The notes beneath the pieces were generated by a model. The model did no database searches. It was not told the origin of the DNA and saw only the letters and a list, made by a program, of their open reading frames with translations. The translations under genes and the position numbers were made by a program. Source: Allobosea sp. 117 (GTDB lineage: Bacteria; Pseudomonadota; Alphaproteobacteria; Rhizobiales; Xanthobacteraceae). Taken from it: a DNA stretch of 64,000 nt. Below, piece after piece: positions 1 to 8,250 of this stretch; position 1 is the first letter of the stretch; every line of letters begins with the position of its first letter. The stretch spans positions 620,001 to 684,000 of the forward strand of contig NZ_JNLC01000010.1 of assembly GCF_000702305.1 (NCBI RefSeq), read 5' to 3'.

Positions 1-129
1 CGCCTGCGCGTCCTCGGCGGTGTAGATGTCGACGACCGGCGGCGGCGCGGGCGGCGTGGTCTGCGCGCGCGCCGGAGCGGCCAGCAGGGTGGCGGCGAGG
101 GCGGACAGAAGGACGAGACTGCGTGTCAT
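1..129 (-). CDS. Secreted protein of unknown function, N-terminal fragment
   Basis: The reading frame starts at the ATG at 129 on the minus strand and runs off the left edge, so only 43 residues are visible. They form a clear Sec signal peptide: MTRS, a hydrophobic leucine/alanine core, then a likely cleavage after APARA-Q. A proline-rich stretch follows (TTPPAPPPVV). The mature protein is therefore periplasmic or extracellular, but no family can be named from this fragment. The gene starts only 25 bases beyond the end of the next minus-strand gene (154-540), so the two are probably cotranscribed. Confidence 0.7.
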   Translation of the reverse strand, partial: MTRSLVLLSALAATLLAAPARAQTTPPAPPPVVDIYTAEDAQA

Positions 130-153
130 GACGGGGCTCCGCTCGGTCCGCAT

Positions 154-540
154 TCAGGGCTGATATCCGCCGCCGGGCAGCGGGCCGACATAGGGGGTGT
201 CGCGGCAATGGCCCCAGGGTCCGCGCCAGAAGCCGGGCGGGCAGCCATTGCCGTAATAGACGGGCGCGCCCGAAGGCACGGCATAGCCACCGCCGGGCAG
301 CGGCCCGACATAGGGGGTGTCGCGGCAGCCGCCCCACGGCCCGCGCCAGGCGCCGGGTCCGCAGCCCTGGGCGACGGGGGTCGCGATTGCGCCGGGCTCC
401 GGCAGCGCCGGCGCGATCGGTGCCGCGGATGCCGGCAGGGCGAGGAAAGACAGGAAGGCAGCGAGAACGGTGCCGGCCAACAGGCGGCCGGCGGGGACGC
501 GGAGGACAAAGGGGGTAAGGGCCTGGGGATGCGGCTTCAT
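154..540 (-). CDS. Secreted Cys/Gly-Pro-rich two-repeat protein (GCG_CRPN-type)
   Basis: A 128-residue exported protein of unknown function. I chose the ATG at 540 because it begins MKPHPQ and is followed by a hydrophobic segment ending in LPASA-AP, a good signal peptide. Upstream in-frame starts at 585 and 552 would add a charged leader. The mature part holds two near-identical copies of a 40-residue unit with the core CGPGAWRGPWGGCRDTPY and CPPGFWRGPWGHCRDTPY, each with two cysteines. These repeats match small secreted proteins common in Hyphomicrobiales, recalled as the GCG_CRPN prefix-to-repeats group. Their biochemical role is unknown. The paired cysteines could form disulfides in the periplasm, which is inference. 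Confidence 0.75.
   Translation of the reverse strand: MKPHPQALTPFVLRVPAGRLLAGTVLAAFLSFLALPASAAPIAPALPEPGAIATPVAQGCGPGAWRGPWGGCRDTPYVGPLPGGGYAVPSGAPVYYGNGCPPGFWRGPWGHCRDTPYVGPLPGGGYQP
169..348 (-). repeat. Two copies of an approximately 60-bp coding repeat, 120 bp apart
   Basis: Segments 169-228 and 289-348 are nearly identical at the DNA level. They encode the two WRGPWG-x-CRDTPYVGPLPGGGY repeats of the secreted protein at 154-540. The identity reaches into synonymous positions, which suggests a recent internal duplication or gene conversion. Confidence 0.75.
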
Positions 541-678
541 CAGCTTCTCCATCGGGGCTCGGATGACGCGGCGCCATGGATGCATGCCGCACCTCGCCTG
601 AACATGCCCCTAAGGGGTAAGAAGCCTCTTTCAGAGCCGTTCCAAAGCGCAGGCCGGGGATCGCCGCACGCGGGCGGC

Positions 679-783
679 GATTCAAGCCATTGATCCGACT
701 CGTCTCCGCCCGCAAGTGTTGCGCCGCGGACTCTCAATTGGGGAAAACAATCGTTTCGGGGCCGAAGCTACTGGGCGGGAGTC
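679..783. promoter_or_regulatory. Cluster of four GANTC (CcrM-type) methylation sites upstream of gcrA
   Basis: The 397-base stretch between the secreted-protein gene (540) and gcrA (938) contains no convincing gene. Within it GANTC sites occur at 679 (GATTC), 697 (GACTC), 729 (GACTC) and 779 (GAGTC), four in 105 bases. GANTC is the target of the cell-cycle methyltransferase CcrM in alphaproteobacteria, and GcrA is known to act at promoters carrying methylated GANTC. The cluster therefore probably marks a cell-cycle-controlled promoter for gcrA or for the divergent gene. That role is inferred; only the sites are seen. Confidence 0.55.
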
Positions 784-937
784 AACGCATATTGTAGCCT
801 CCGGTTCGTCAGATACGACATCTCGTGCGGCGGACCTATTTCCCAAGTGGCGTCGACGGTGAGTTAACCGGACGGGCTCGCTCGGCCGGCGGGAGAGGGA
901 TTCTGCCCTCGGTCGATGAGCTCAAGGAGGCACAGCG

Positions 938-1450
938 ATGAACTGGACGGACGAGCGCGTCGAGCTTCTCAAGAAACTCTGGGCGGAGGGGCTGTCGGCC
1001 AGTCAGATCGCGGCCGAGCTCGGCAACGTCACGCGCAACGCGGTGATCGGCAAGGTCCACCGCCTCGGCCTGTCGGGCCGCGCGAAGACGGTGACGAGCG
1101 CCGCCCCGCGCCCGCGCAAGCCGCGCCCCGCCACCGTGCAGCCGGCGCGTCCGCGCCCCATGGTCCACGGCAACACCGCGCTCGCCCCGGCCTATGCGCC
1201 GGTTCCCGAGCCCGAGCCGGAGGACCTGCCGGATCCGGTCGCCAACGTGATCCCGATGGCGGAACGCTGCACCATCCTCGACCTCACCGAGTTCACCTGC
1301 CGCTGGCCGGTGGGCGATCCCGGCAAGCCGGACTTCTTCTATTGCGGCAGCCGGACCAAGACGGGCCTGCCTTATTGCGCCTATCACGCGCGCATCGCCT
1401 ATCAGCCGGTGCACGACCGCCGGCGCGACCGCCGCGCCGTGCGGATTTGA
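938..1450 (+). CDS. gcrA: GcrA cell cycle regulator
   Basis: A 170-residue GcrA homologue. In Caulobacter and relatives GcrA binds the housekeeping sigma factor and activates promoters bearing CcrM-methylated GANTC sites. The N-terminus MNWTDERVELLKKLWAEGLS followed by ASQIAAELG and RNAVIGKVHRLGLSGR is the characteristic helix-turn-helix region (about residues 1-47). A proline- and arginine-rich linker follows. The C-terminal sigma-interacting part (about residues 108-160) contains several cysteines (CTILDL, TCRWP, FYCGS, YCAYH). An AAGGAGG ribosome site lies 7 bases before the ATG. Four GANTC sites lie upstream at 679-783. Confidence 0.95.
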   Translation: MNWTDERVELLKKLWAEGLSASQIAAELGNVTRNAVIGKVHRLGLSGRAKTVTSAAPRPRKPRPATVQPARPRPMVHGNTALAPAYAPVPEPEPEDLPDPVANVIPMAERCTILDLTEFTCRWPVGDPGKPDFFYCGSRTKTGLPYCAYHARIAYQPVHDRRRDRRAVRI

Positions 1451-1538
1451 CCGGCGCGGGGACGATCGGGGGCGCATAAGCCGCGCAAAGGTCATCGTCC
1501 GATGGCAAAGTGGGGCGATTCCCGTTGAGTCGCCCCTG

Positions 1539-2312
1539 ATGCTGTTTCGCGCGCGCCGCCCCACGCCCATCGATATCGACGGTCCGCTCGGCACCGATCG
1601 TTTCGTGCTGCGCATCGACGAGCGCGACGTCGTGGTCGGCCTGCGCCGCAACCCGCGCGCGACGCGCTACACGCTGCGTGTGCGCACCGCCGAGCGCGAC
1701 GTGATGCTCACCATGCCGCCGCGCGGCTCGGTGAGCGAGGCCCGCGCCTTCGCGCTGCGCTATACGGGCTGGATCGCGCAGCGGCTCTCCCGGCTGCCGG
1801 ACATCGTCGTCTTCGTGCCCGGCGCGCTGGTCCCGCTGCGTGGCGAGCCGCACCGCATCGTGCATCGGCCGGCGAGCCGGGGCACGGTGTGGTCCGAGGC
1901 GGGTCCTGATGCCGAAAGGCTGCTCTGCGTCGCCGGCGGGGGCGAGCATGTGGCGCGCCGCATCGGCGACTTCCTGAGGCGCGAGGCCCGCCGCGACCTT
2001 CTGGAGGCCTCGCGCCGGCACGCCGCCGCCCTCGGCGTGAGCATCGCCCGCGTCACCCTGCGCGACACCGCGAGCCGCTGGGGCTCCTGCGCGGCGAACG
2101 GCGCCCTGTCCTATTCCTGGCGGCTGATCCTGGCGCCGCCCTTCGTGCTCGACTATCTGGCCGCGCATGAGGTGGCGCATCGCCGCGAGATGAACCACGG
2201 CCCGCGCTTCTGGCAGACCGTCGACCGGCTGTTCCCGGAGCGCGAGCGGGCCGAGCGGTGGCTCAAGGTGCACGGCGCCAGCCTGCACCGCTACGGCGCG
2301 AAGAGCGACTGA
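1539..2312 (+). CDS. YgjP-like M48-family metallopeptidase (SprT-like zincin)
   Basis: A 257-residue protein of the YgjP/DUF45 family of predicted zinc metallopeptidases. The family hallmark is the C-terminal segment with TASRWGSCA (about residues 183-191) and the zincin motif LAAHEVAHRREMNHG (about residues 206-220). In that motif the two histidines of HExxH and a downstream histidine are the expected zinc ligands. No signal peptide or membrane segment is evident, so it should act in the cytoplasm. It sits downstream of gcrA but is separated by 88 bases, and it converges with the penicillin-binding protein gene. Its physiological substrate is unknown. Confidence 0.85.
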   Translation: MLFRARRPTPIDIDGPLGTDRFVLRIDERDVVVGLRRNPRATRYTLRVRTAERDVMLTMPPRGSVSEARAFALRYTGWIAQRLSRLPDIVVFVPGALVPLRGEPHRIVHRPASRGTVWSEAGPDAERLLCVAGGGEHVARRIGDFLRREARRDLLEASRRHAAALGVSIARVTLRDTASRWGSCAANGALSYSWRLILAPPFVLDYLAAHEVAHRREMNHGPRFWQTVDRLFPERERAERWLKVHGASLHRYGAKSD

Positions 2313-2328
2313 CCGGCCGAGATCAGGC

Positions 2329-4470
2329 TCAACGGCGGCCGAACAGCTTGTCCATCAGCCAGTTGTCGAGCCCGGCGCCACCGCTGTTGCCACCATTGTC
2401 CCCGCCGACATCCCCCGGCGGGCGCATATAGCCCGGCCCGCTGGTGACCACCGGCTCTTCCGGCACCTCGCCCTGCGGCGCCACGCTCGGCGCATAGTCG
2501 CTGCCCGCCAGCGGGGAGACCGGCACCCCCTCATGGGCGGTGCGCATCACCCGGCTCCAGATCTCCACCGGCAGCCCGGAGCCGGAGGCCTTTTTGGTCG
2601 GCGAGGAATCGTCGTTTCCGAGCCAGACGCTGGTGACGAAGCGGCTCGTATAGCCGACGAACCAGGCGTCGCGATAATCCTGGCTGGTGCCGGTCTTGCC
2701 GGCCGCCGGCCAGCCCGGAAGGTCGGCGCGCTTCGCCGTGCCGGTGATCAGCGTTTCCTGCAGCATGCGGTTCATCATCGCCACATGGGGCGGGGCGACG
2801 ACCTGGCCGCGGCTCGGCTCGGCGAAGGAGTAGAGCACCTTGCCGCGCGCGTCGCGAACCTGCTGGACGATGTGCGGCGTCACCCCGTAGCCGCCATTGG
2901 CGAAGGGCGCATAGGCGCTCGCCATCTCCAGCGCCGAGACCTCCGACGTGCCGAGCGCGATCGAGGGGTTCGGGTCGAGCTTGGAATGGATGCCGAGCCG
3001 CTGCGCGGTCTTGGCGACCTCCGCCGGCCCGACCTCCAGCGCGAGGCGCACCGCCACCGTGTTGAGCGAGAGCGACAGGGCGGTCGTCAGCGTCACCGGC
3101 CCACGATACTCCTTCGAGAAGTTCTCGGGCTTCCAGCCCTTCAGCTTGATAGGTGCGTCGTCCCGCACGCTGTCCGGGGTGAGGCCGCGTTCCAGCGCGG
3201 TGAGGTAGACGAACGGTTTGAAGGACGAGCCCGGCTGGCGGCGCGCGGTCACCGCGCGGTTGTACTGGCTCTCCTCATAGGAGCGCCCGCCGACCAGCGC
3301 GCGCACCGCGCCGTTGGTGTCCATCACCACCAGCGCGCCCTGCTGGATACCGAACTTCTGCCCGTTGCGCGCCAGCGTCTCGGACAGCGTCTTCTCGGCG
3401 ACGCCCTGCAGCCTGGTGTCGAGGCTGGTCTGCACCGTCACGTCGCTTTCGATCGGGCCGATCAGCGTGTCGAGCTGGTCCATGATCCAGTCGGCCGCGT
3501 AGCCGGCGGAATCGGTCTGCTTCTTGGTGAGCGTGGCAGGTCGGGCGAGGGCGGTGGTCTTCATCTCGCCGCTGATGAAGCCGGCATCCTGCATCGCCGC
3601 GAGCACGATCTCGGCACGGTCCTGGGCACCCTTGAGGTTGCGGGTCGGGGCGAGGGCGGAGGGCGACTTCACGAGGCCGGCCAGTATCGCCGCCTCCGAG
3701 AGCGTCACCTGCCGGGCGGACTTGCCGAAATAGCGCTGCGCCGCCGCCTCCACGCCATAGGCGCCGGCGCCGAAATAGACCCGGTTCACGTAAAGCTCGA
3801 GGATCTGGTTCTTGGAGAACTTGGCCTCCAGCCAGATCGCCAGGATCAGCTCCTGGATCTTGCGCGAGAGCGTGCGGTCCTGGGTGAGGAACAGGTTCTT
3901 GGCGAGCTGCTGGGTCAGCGTCGAGCCGCCCTCGCGCAGCCGGCCCGAGGTGAGATTGACGAAGACGGCGCGGCCGAGGCCGATGAGATCGATGCCGAAA
4001 TGCTCGTTGAAGCGCCGGTCCTCGATCGCGATGAAGGCCTGCGGCAGATAGGGCGGCATGGCGCGCAGCGGGATCGCCGCCCCGCGCATGTCGCCGCGCG
4101 TGGCGATCGTCTTGCCGTCCTCGCTCTGGATGATGACGGTCGGCGGGCGCTCGGGGATGGCCAGATTCTGGATCGGCGGGAGCTGCGTCGCCTCGTAGCC
4201 GATCAGCCCGATGACGCCGACGACCGCCCACAGCCCGAGCACGAAGCACCAATAGACCAGCCGCCCGAGCAGCGAGCGGCGCGGCGGCTTGCGCCGGGAC
4301 GAGCCCGAGCGCCCGCGCGAGGTGGTTTTCGCGGCGCGGCCGGAAGATTTGGAGCCGGAGGAACGGGCATAGGTCGGCCGGTCGTCAGGCCCGAGACGCA
4401 GATCGGCCGCGGCGCCGGACATGCCGAACACCGGCTCGCGCCGCCCCTCGCCCTTGCCCCAAGCTGCCAT
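2329..4470 (-). CDS. Class A penicillin-binding protein (PBP1A family), peptidoglycan glycosyltransferase/transpeptidase
   Basis: A 713-residue bifunctional peptidoglycan synthase. A basic, serine-rich cytoplasmic tail (to about residue 70) precedes one membrane anchor (LVYWCFVLGLWAVVGVIGLI, about 71-92). The GT51 glycosyltransferase domain follows, with the catalytic glutamate in IAIEDRRFNEHFGID (about residue 152) and the GGSTLTQQLAKNLFL motif. The transpeptidase domain carries PGSSFKPF (active-site serine near residue 415), SLN in SLSLNTVAVR, and the KTGT box (near residue 592). The C-terminus is glycine-rich (about 670-713). It polymerises lipid II and cross-links stem peptides in the periplasm. 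The gene stands alone between convergent and same-strand neighbours. Confidence 0.93.
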   Translation of the reverse strand: MAAWGKGEGRREPVFGMSGAAADLRLGPDDRPTYARSSGSKSSGRAAKTTSRGRSGSSRRKPPRRSLLGRLVYWCFVLGLWAVVGVIGLIGYEATQLPPIQNLAIPERPPTVIIQSEDGKTIATRGDMRGAAIPLRAMPPYLPQAFIAIEDRRFNEHFGIDLIGLGRAVFVNLTSGRLREGGSTLTQQLAKNLFLTQDRTLSRKIQELILAIWLEAKFSKNQILELYVNRVYFGAGAYGVEAAAQRYFGKSARQVTLSEAAILAGLVKSPSALAPTRNLKGAQDRAEIVLAAMQDAGFISGEMKTTALARPATLTKKQTDSAGYAADWIMDQLDTLIGPIESDVTVQTSLDTRLQGVAEKTLSETLARNGQKFGIQQGALVVMDTNGAVRALVGGRSYEESQYNRAVTARRQPGSSFKPFVYLTALERGLTPDSVRDDAPIKLKGWKPENFSKEYRGPVTLTTALSLSLNTVAVRLALEVGPAEVAKTAQRLGIHSKLDPNPSIALGTSEVSALEMASAYAPFANGGYGVTPHIVQQVRDARGKVLYSFAEPSRGQVVAPPHVAMMNRMLQETLITGTAKRADLPGWPAAGKTGTSQDYRDAWFVGYTSRFVTSVWLGNDDSSPTKKASGSGLPVEIWSRVMRTAHEGVPVSPLAGSDYAPSVAPQGEVPEEPVVTSGPGYMRPPGDVGGDNGGNSGGAGLDNWLMDKLFGRR

Positions 4471-4570
4471 TCGCCGAATACCCCACGCCGACGCGGTAAA
4501 CGAACGCTAAATCGTGGCGTTTAAGGGGGCGTAAATGGACGGATTTGGGCACGGAAGGCGGTTCTTGATG

Positions 4571-7378
4571 CTAACCCGCCCGCGCCGCGTCCGCCTCGTC
4601 GTCGGCGTCGAGCACGTGCAGCAGGGCCCGGCGGATGGCGGAATGGCGCGCCGCGCCGACGATCTTCGCGCCCATCAGGTCGGTGACGTAGAACACGTCG
4701 ACCGCCCGCTCGCCGAAGGTCGCGACATGCGCGGAAGCGATGTTGAGGTTGAGGCGCGAGAGGGTCTGGGTGAGGCCGTAGAGCAGGCCCGGCCGGTCGA
4801 GGCCGGAGACCTCGATCACCGTATGCCGGTTCGACCAGGCATTGTTCAGCGTCACCTCGGACTCGACCGAGAAGGCGCGCGGGCGCTTCGGCACCTTGCG
4901 GGCGACCACTTCCGGCAGCTTGATCTCGCCGGAGAGCGACTTCTCGATCGCCCCGGAGATGCGGTCGGCCCGGCGCAGCTCGTCGGAATCCTGTTCGAAG
5001 GCGCGGGTGAGCGCGATGGTGTCGAGCGCCCAGCCGTCGGTGGTCGTGCTGATCTGCGCGTCGACGATATTGGCGCCGGCGGCCGCGCAGGAGCCGGCGA
5101 TCACCGCCAGCAGCTTGGGATGGTCCGGCGCCAGCACGGTGAGCTCGGTGGCGCCGCGGGTGACGTCGGTGCGGCTCGCGGTGGCCAGCGCCCGGCCCTG
5201 CGCTTCCGCCTCGGCGATGAAGCGGGCATGTTCCAGCTTGTGGGCAAGGTCCACCCTCAGCCAGTAGGCCGGGTAGTGGCGCGCCATGTAGCGCTCGATC
5301 GCCTCGCCGCTCCATTCGGGGAGCGCGGCGCGGAACTCGGCCTGCGCCCGGGCGACGCGCTGCGCCCGGTTGCTCTCCGAGAAGCCGCCGGTGATCACCG
5401 GCTCGGTCTCGTGATAGAGCGTGCGCAGGAGTTGCGACTTCCAGTTGTTCCACACGCCCGGCCCCACCGCCCGGATGTCGGCGGTGGTGAGGATGAGCAG
5501 CAGCTTCATCCGCTCCAGGTTCTGCACCACCGCGGCGAAGTTCTCGATGGTCTTGCGGTCCGACAGGTCGCGCGACTGGGCGACGCTCGACATCGTCAGA
5601 TGCTGCTCGATCAGCCATGCCACCGTGTCGGTGTCGGCCGCCGACAGGCCGAAGCGGGGGCACAGCTTGCGGGCGACGCGGGCGCCGGCGATCGAGTGGT
5701 CCTCCGGGCGTCCCTTGGCGATGTCGTGCAGGAATACCGCCACATAGAGCACCTGCCGGTTCTTGATCTGGCCGATCAGCTCGTTGGCGAGGCCGAGGTC
5801 GGCGCGCTGTCCCCGCTCGATCTCCGACAGCGCGCCGATCGAGCGGATCAGATGCTCGTCGACGGTGTAGGAGTGGTACATGTTGAACTGCATCATCGCC
5901 ACGACATGCCCGAATTCGGGCACGAAGCGGCCGAGTACGCCGGCCTCGTTCATGTGGCGCAGCACGATGTCGGGCGTGCGCTTGGAGCACAGCATCTCGA
6001 GGAAGAGCCGGTTGGCCTCGGCGTCCTCGCGGACCCGCTGATCGATCAGCTTGAGCGAGCGTCGCGCCAGCCGCACCGCGTCAGGGTGCAGCGCCAGATC
6101 GTGCCGGTCGGCCAGATGGAACAGCCGGATGAGGTTCACCGGATCGCGGCCGAAGGCGCTGGAATCGGCGACGTTGAGCCGGTCGTGGTCGACGACGAAG
6201 TCCGGGCTTTCCTTCAGCGTGCGGCGCGGCGAGCGGCGCAGCCGCGCCATCATGCGGTTGAGCCGCGGCACCGGCTTCTCGTTGCGCTCCTCCAGCGCCG
6301 CCGAGACGATGGCGGTGAGGTCCCCGACATCCTTGGCGACAAGGAAGTAGTGCTTCATGAAGCGCTCGACATCCTTGAGGCCCGGATGCTCGGTGTAGCC
6401 GAGGCGCTCGGCCATCTCGCGCTGGAGATCGAAGGAAAGCCGCTCCTCGGCCTTGCCGGCGAGGAAATGCAGATGGCAGCGCACCGACCAGAGAAAATCC
6501 TCGCAGCGCTGGAAGACGACGGCTTCCTCGGCGGTGAACACGCCCGCGGCGATGAGCTGGCGGGTGTCGTGGACGCGATAGACATATTTCGCGATCCAGA
6601 ACAGCGTGTGCAGATCGCGCAGGCCGCCCTTGCCGTCCTTGACGTTCGGTTCGACGAGATAACGCGACTGGCCGGCGCGCTTGAGGCGCTCCTCGCGTTC
6701 GGCGAGCTTGGCGGCGACGAATTCGGCGGCGGTACCCTCGACGACGTCGCGCTCGAACCGCACCGTCATTTCGTCGAACAGCGCGCGTTCCCCGACGATC
6801 AGCCGCGCCTCGAGCAGCGCGGTGCGGATCGTCATGTCCCCGCGGGCCTGCCGGATGCACTCGTCGACCGAGCGCGTGGCGTGACCGACCTTGAGGCCCA
6901 TGTCCCACAGCACATAGAGGATGGCCTCGGCGACGCTCTCGCCCCAGGCGGTCTGCTTGTAGGGCAGTAGGAACAGGATGTCCGTGTCGGAGCCCGGCGC
7001 CATCAGGCCGCGGCCATAGCCGCCCACCGCGACGATCGCCATATGCTCGGCGGTCGAGGGATTGTCGGTCGGATAGAGAAGGGTCACCACGAGTTCGTGG
7101 ATGACGGAGATGATCTCGTCCTGGAGGCGCGAGAGCCGCTCGGCGCAGCGGCGCCCGGAGCCGTCCTCCATGAGCCAGCGCTGCGCCGTCGCATGGCCTT
7201 CCGCATGGGCCTGCTTGAGACGCTTGGCGAGCGCCGTGCGTATGGCCGCTTCGCCCCCGGCGGTCGGGTCCGAGCGCAATGCGCGCACCAGCGTCGTGAG
7301 TTCGCCGCGCACGGCATCGATGTCGAACAGTTCCCGGAAGGGGAATTCGGAACGGCGGCGACGGCGAATCTCGTTCAT
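4571..7378 (-). CDS. glnD: Bifunctional [protein-PII] uridylyltransferase/uridylyl-removing enzyme
   Basis: A 935-residue GlnD, the nitrogen sensor that uridylylates PII proteins when glutamine is low and deuridylylates them when it is high. The nucleotidyltransferase motif VGGYGRGLMAPGSDTDILF (about residues 112-130) supplies the metal-binding aspartates. The HD phosphohydrolase motif FLHDIAKGRPEDHS (about residue 552) supplies the uridylyl-removing site. Two C-terminal ACT domains begin near ELTVLAPDHPKLLAVI (about 743) and VIEVSGLDRPGLLYGL (about 853) and bind glutamine. Length and domain order are typical of alphaproteobacterial GlnD. It lies upstream of the PBP gene on the same strand with a 100-base gap, so the two may have separate promoters. 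Confidence 0.96.
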   Translation of the reverse strand: MNEIRRRRRSEFPFRELFDIDAVRGELTTLVRALRSDPTAGGEAAIRTALAKRLKQAHAEGHATAQRWLMEDGSGRRCAERLSRLQDEIISVIHELVVTLLYPTDNPSTAEHMAIVAVGGYGRGLMAPGSDTDILFLLPYKQTAWGESVAEAILYVLWDMGLKVGHATRSVDECIRQARGDMTIRTALLEARLIVGERALFDEMTVRFERDVVEGTAAEFVAAKLAEREERLKRAGQSRYLVEPNVKDGKGGLRDLHTLFWIAKYVYRVHDTRQLIAAGVFTAEEAVVFQRCEDFLWSVRCHLHFLAGKAEERLSFDLQREMAERLGYTEHPGLKDVERFMKHYFLVAKDVGDLTAIVSAALEERNEKPVPRLNRMMARLRRSPRRTLKESPDFVVDHDRLNVADSSAFGRDPVNLIRLFHLADRHDLALHPDAVRLARRSLKLIDQRVREDAEANRLFLEMLCSKRTPDIVLRHMNEAGVLGRFVPEFGHVVAMMQFNMYHSYTVDEHLIRSIGALSEIERGQRADLGLANELIGQIKNRQVLYVAVFLHDIAKGRPEDHSIAGARVARKLCPRFGLSAADTDTVAWLIEQHLTMSSVAQSRDLSDRKTIENFAAVVQNLERMKLLLILTTADIRAVGPGVWNNWKSQLLRTLYHETEPVITGGFSESNRAQRVARAQAEFRAALPEWSGEAIERYMARHYPAYWLRVDLAHKLEHARFIAEAEAQGRALATASRTDVTRGATELTVLAPDHPKLLAVIAGSCAAAGANIVDAQISTTTDGWALDTIALTRAFEQDSDELRRADRISGAIEKSLSGEIKLPEVVARKVPKRPRAFSVESEVTLNNAWSNRHTVIEVSGLDRPGLLYGLTQTLSRLNLNIASAHVATFGERAVDVFYVTDLMGAKIVGAARHSAIRRALLHVLDADDEADAARAG

Positions 7379-7477
7379 GGGGCGGTCCGGCTCACAAGCT
7401 TCTCGCTTTAGCCGATCACGCGCCGCGCGTCATCGTGCGGCGCGCTCCTTCGAGCATCGAAGCGGCGCCGGAAACGA

Positions 7478-7506
7478 AACATGCCCGGCGCGAGGCCGGG
7501 CATGTT
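7478..7506 (-). terminator. Rho-independent terminator of the PRC-barrel gene
   Basis: A perfect 12-bp stem (AACATGCCCGGC / GCCGGGCATGTT) with a 5-base loop. On the minus strand it is followed by TTCGTTTC. It lies 55 bases beyond the stop of the PRC-barrel gene and just ahead of glnD. Confidence 0.75.
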
Positions 7507-7560
7507 CCTGAGGGAGAAGGGGGCGGACGCCCATTCGTTCGCTTCTGCCTCGGAAGCGGG

Positions 7561-8115
7561 CTACTGCGTCTTCGCCGCCCCGGTCGTCGCGTCGGTCGCC
7601 GTGCGCGTGTCCGCCAGCGACTTGAATTCCGGCGCCTGGTTGAGATCTTCCTTCGTCATGGCGACGACGATCTTCGGTTCGCCGTCCGTCGGCGCGAGCG
7701 TGAGGGAGTCGAACGACACCGCCACCGGCTTGGCGCCGATGCCGAGGAAGCCGCCGACGTCGATCACCGCGGCGATCACGCGGCCGTCCTTTTCCATCAC
7801 CACATCGCTGATCTCGCCCAGCGACTCGTCATTCGCCGTCACCACGTCGGTGCCGATCAGATCGCTGCCGAGCCACTGATCCGCACCCTGCGCGCTGACG
7901 AATTTCGGCGTCGCGGGCACGGTCGTGGTGGCCGCGTTGCCGGGCGCGGACGGCATCTTTTCCGCCGGCATGTTGGGCGCGGTGGTGTCCGGCGTCGCCG
8001 GGTCGGTGGCGGCCGGAGGCGTGGTCGGGGCCGGCGTCGGGCTCTGCGCAAGCGCCAGTGTCGGGCTGAGGGACAGAGCGGCGAGTGCCGTGAGCGTCAC
8101 GAATTTATTGGTCAT
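7561..8115 (-). CDS. Exported PRC-barrel domain protein
   Basis: A 184-residue protein using the ATG at 8115 (MTNKFV). A signal peptide ends at LALAQ, an alanine/proline/threonine-rich linker covers about residues 25-80, and then comes a PRC-barrel domain. That domain carries the motif sequence GSDLIGTDVVTANDESLGEI followed by DGRVIAAVIDVGGFLGIGAK and VAVSFDSL. PRC-barrel proteins of this exported kind are widespread in Hyphomicrobiales and are often induced by stress; their molecular role is unknown. A near-consensus sigma-EcfG promoter (GGAAC-N16-AGTT) lies at 8177-8201. An in-frame start at 8160 exists but would put a basic leader before the signal peptide. Confidence 0.85.
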   Translation of the reverse strand: MTNKFVTLTALAALSLSPTLALAQSPTPAPTTPPAATDPATPDTTAPNMPAEKMPSAPGNAATTTVPATPKFVSAQGADQWLGSDLIGTDVVTANDESLGEISDVVMEKDGRVIAAVIDVGGFLGIGAKPVAVSFDSLTLAPTDGEPKIVVAMTKEDLNQAPEFKSLADTRTATDATTGAAKTQ

Positions 8116-8176
8116 CACAAATCTCCCGGTGGAAGTTCTGGATAAATTCCGCAGCGTCACCGCTGTCTGCGGTAAG

Positions 8177-8201
8177 AACTCGCACCGGAAAGCATTGTTC
8201 C
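8177..8201 (-). promoter_or_regulatory. Near-consensus sigma-EcfG promoter for the PRC-barrel gene
   Basis: On the minus strand GGAAC (8201-8197) is followed after 16 bases by AGTT (8180-8177), one mismatch from the general-stress consensus GGAAC-N16/17-CGTT. It lies about 60 bases upstream of the PRC-barrel start and close to the phyR-ecfG locus. Confidence 0.4.
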
Positions 8202-8250
8202 AATAATTTGATCAGCGCGCCGATACTGAGGTGGTAGTGCTATATCGAGC

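Noticed and set aside
2533..6970. Long open frames on the plus strand opposite the penicillin-binding protein and glnD
   Set aside because: They read as arginine/glutamate-rich noise with no motifs, while both minus-strand genes have complete catalytic motif sets.
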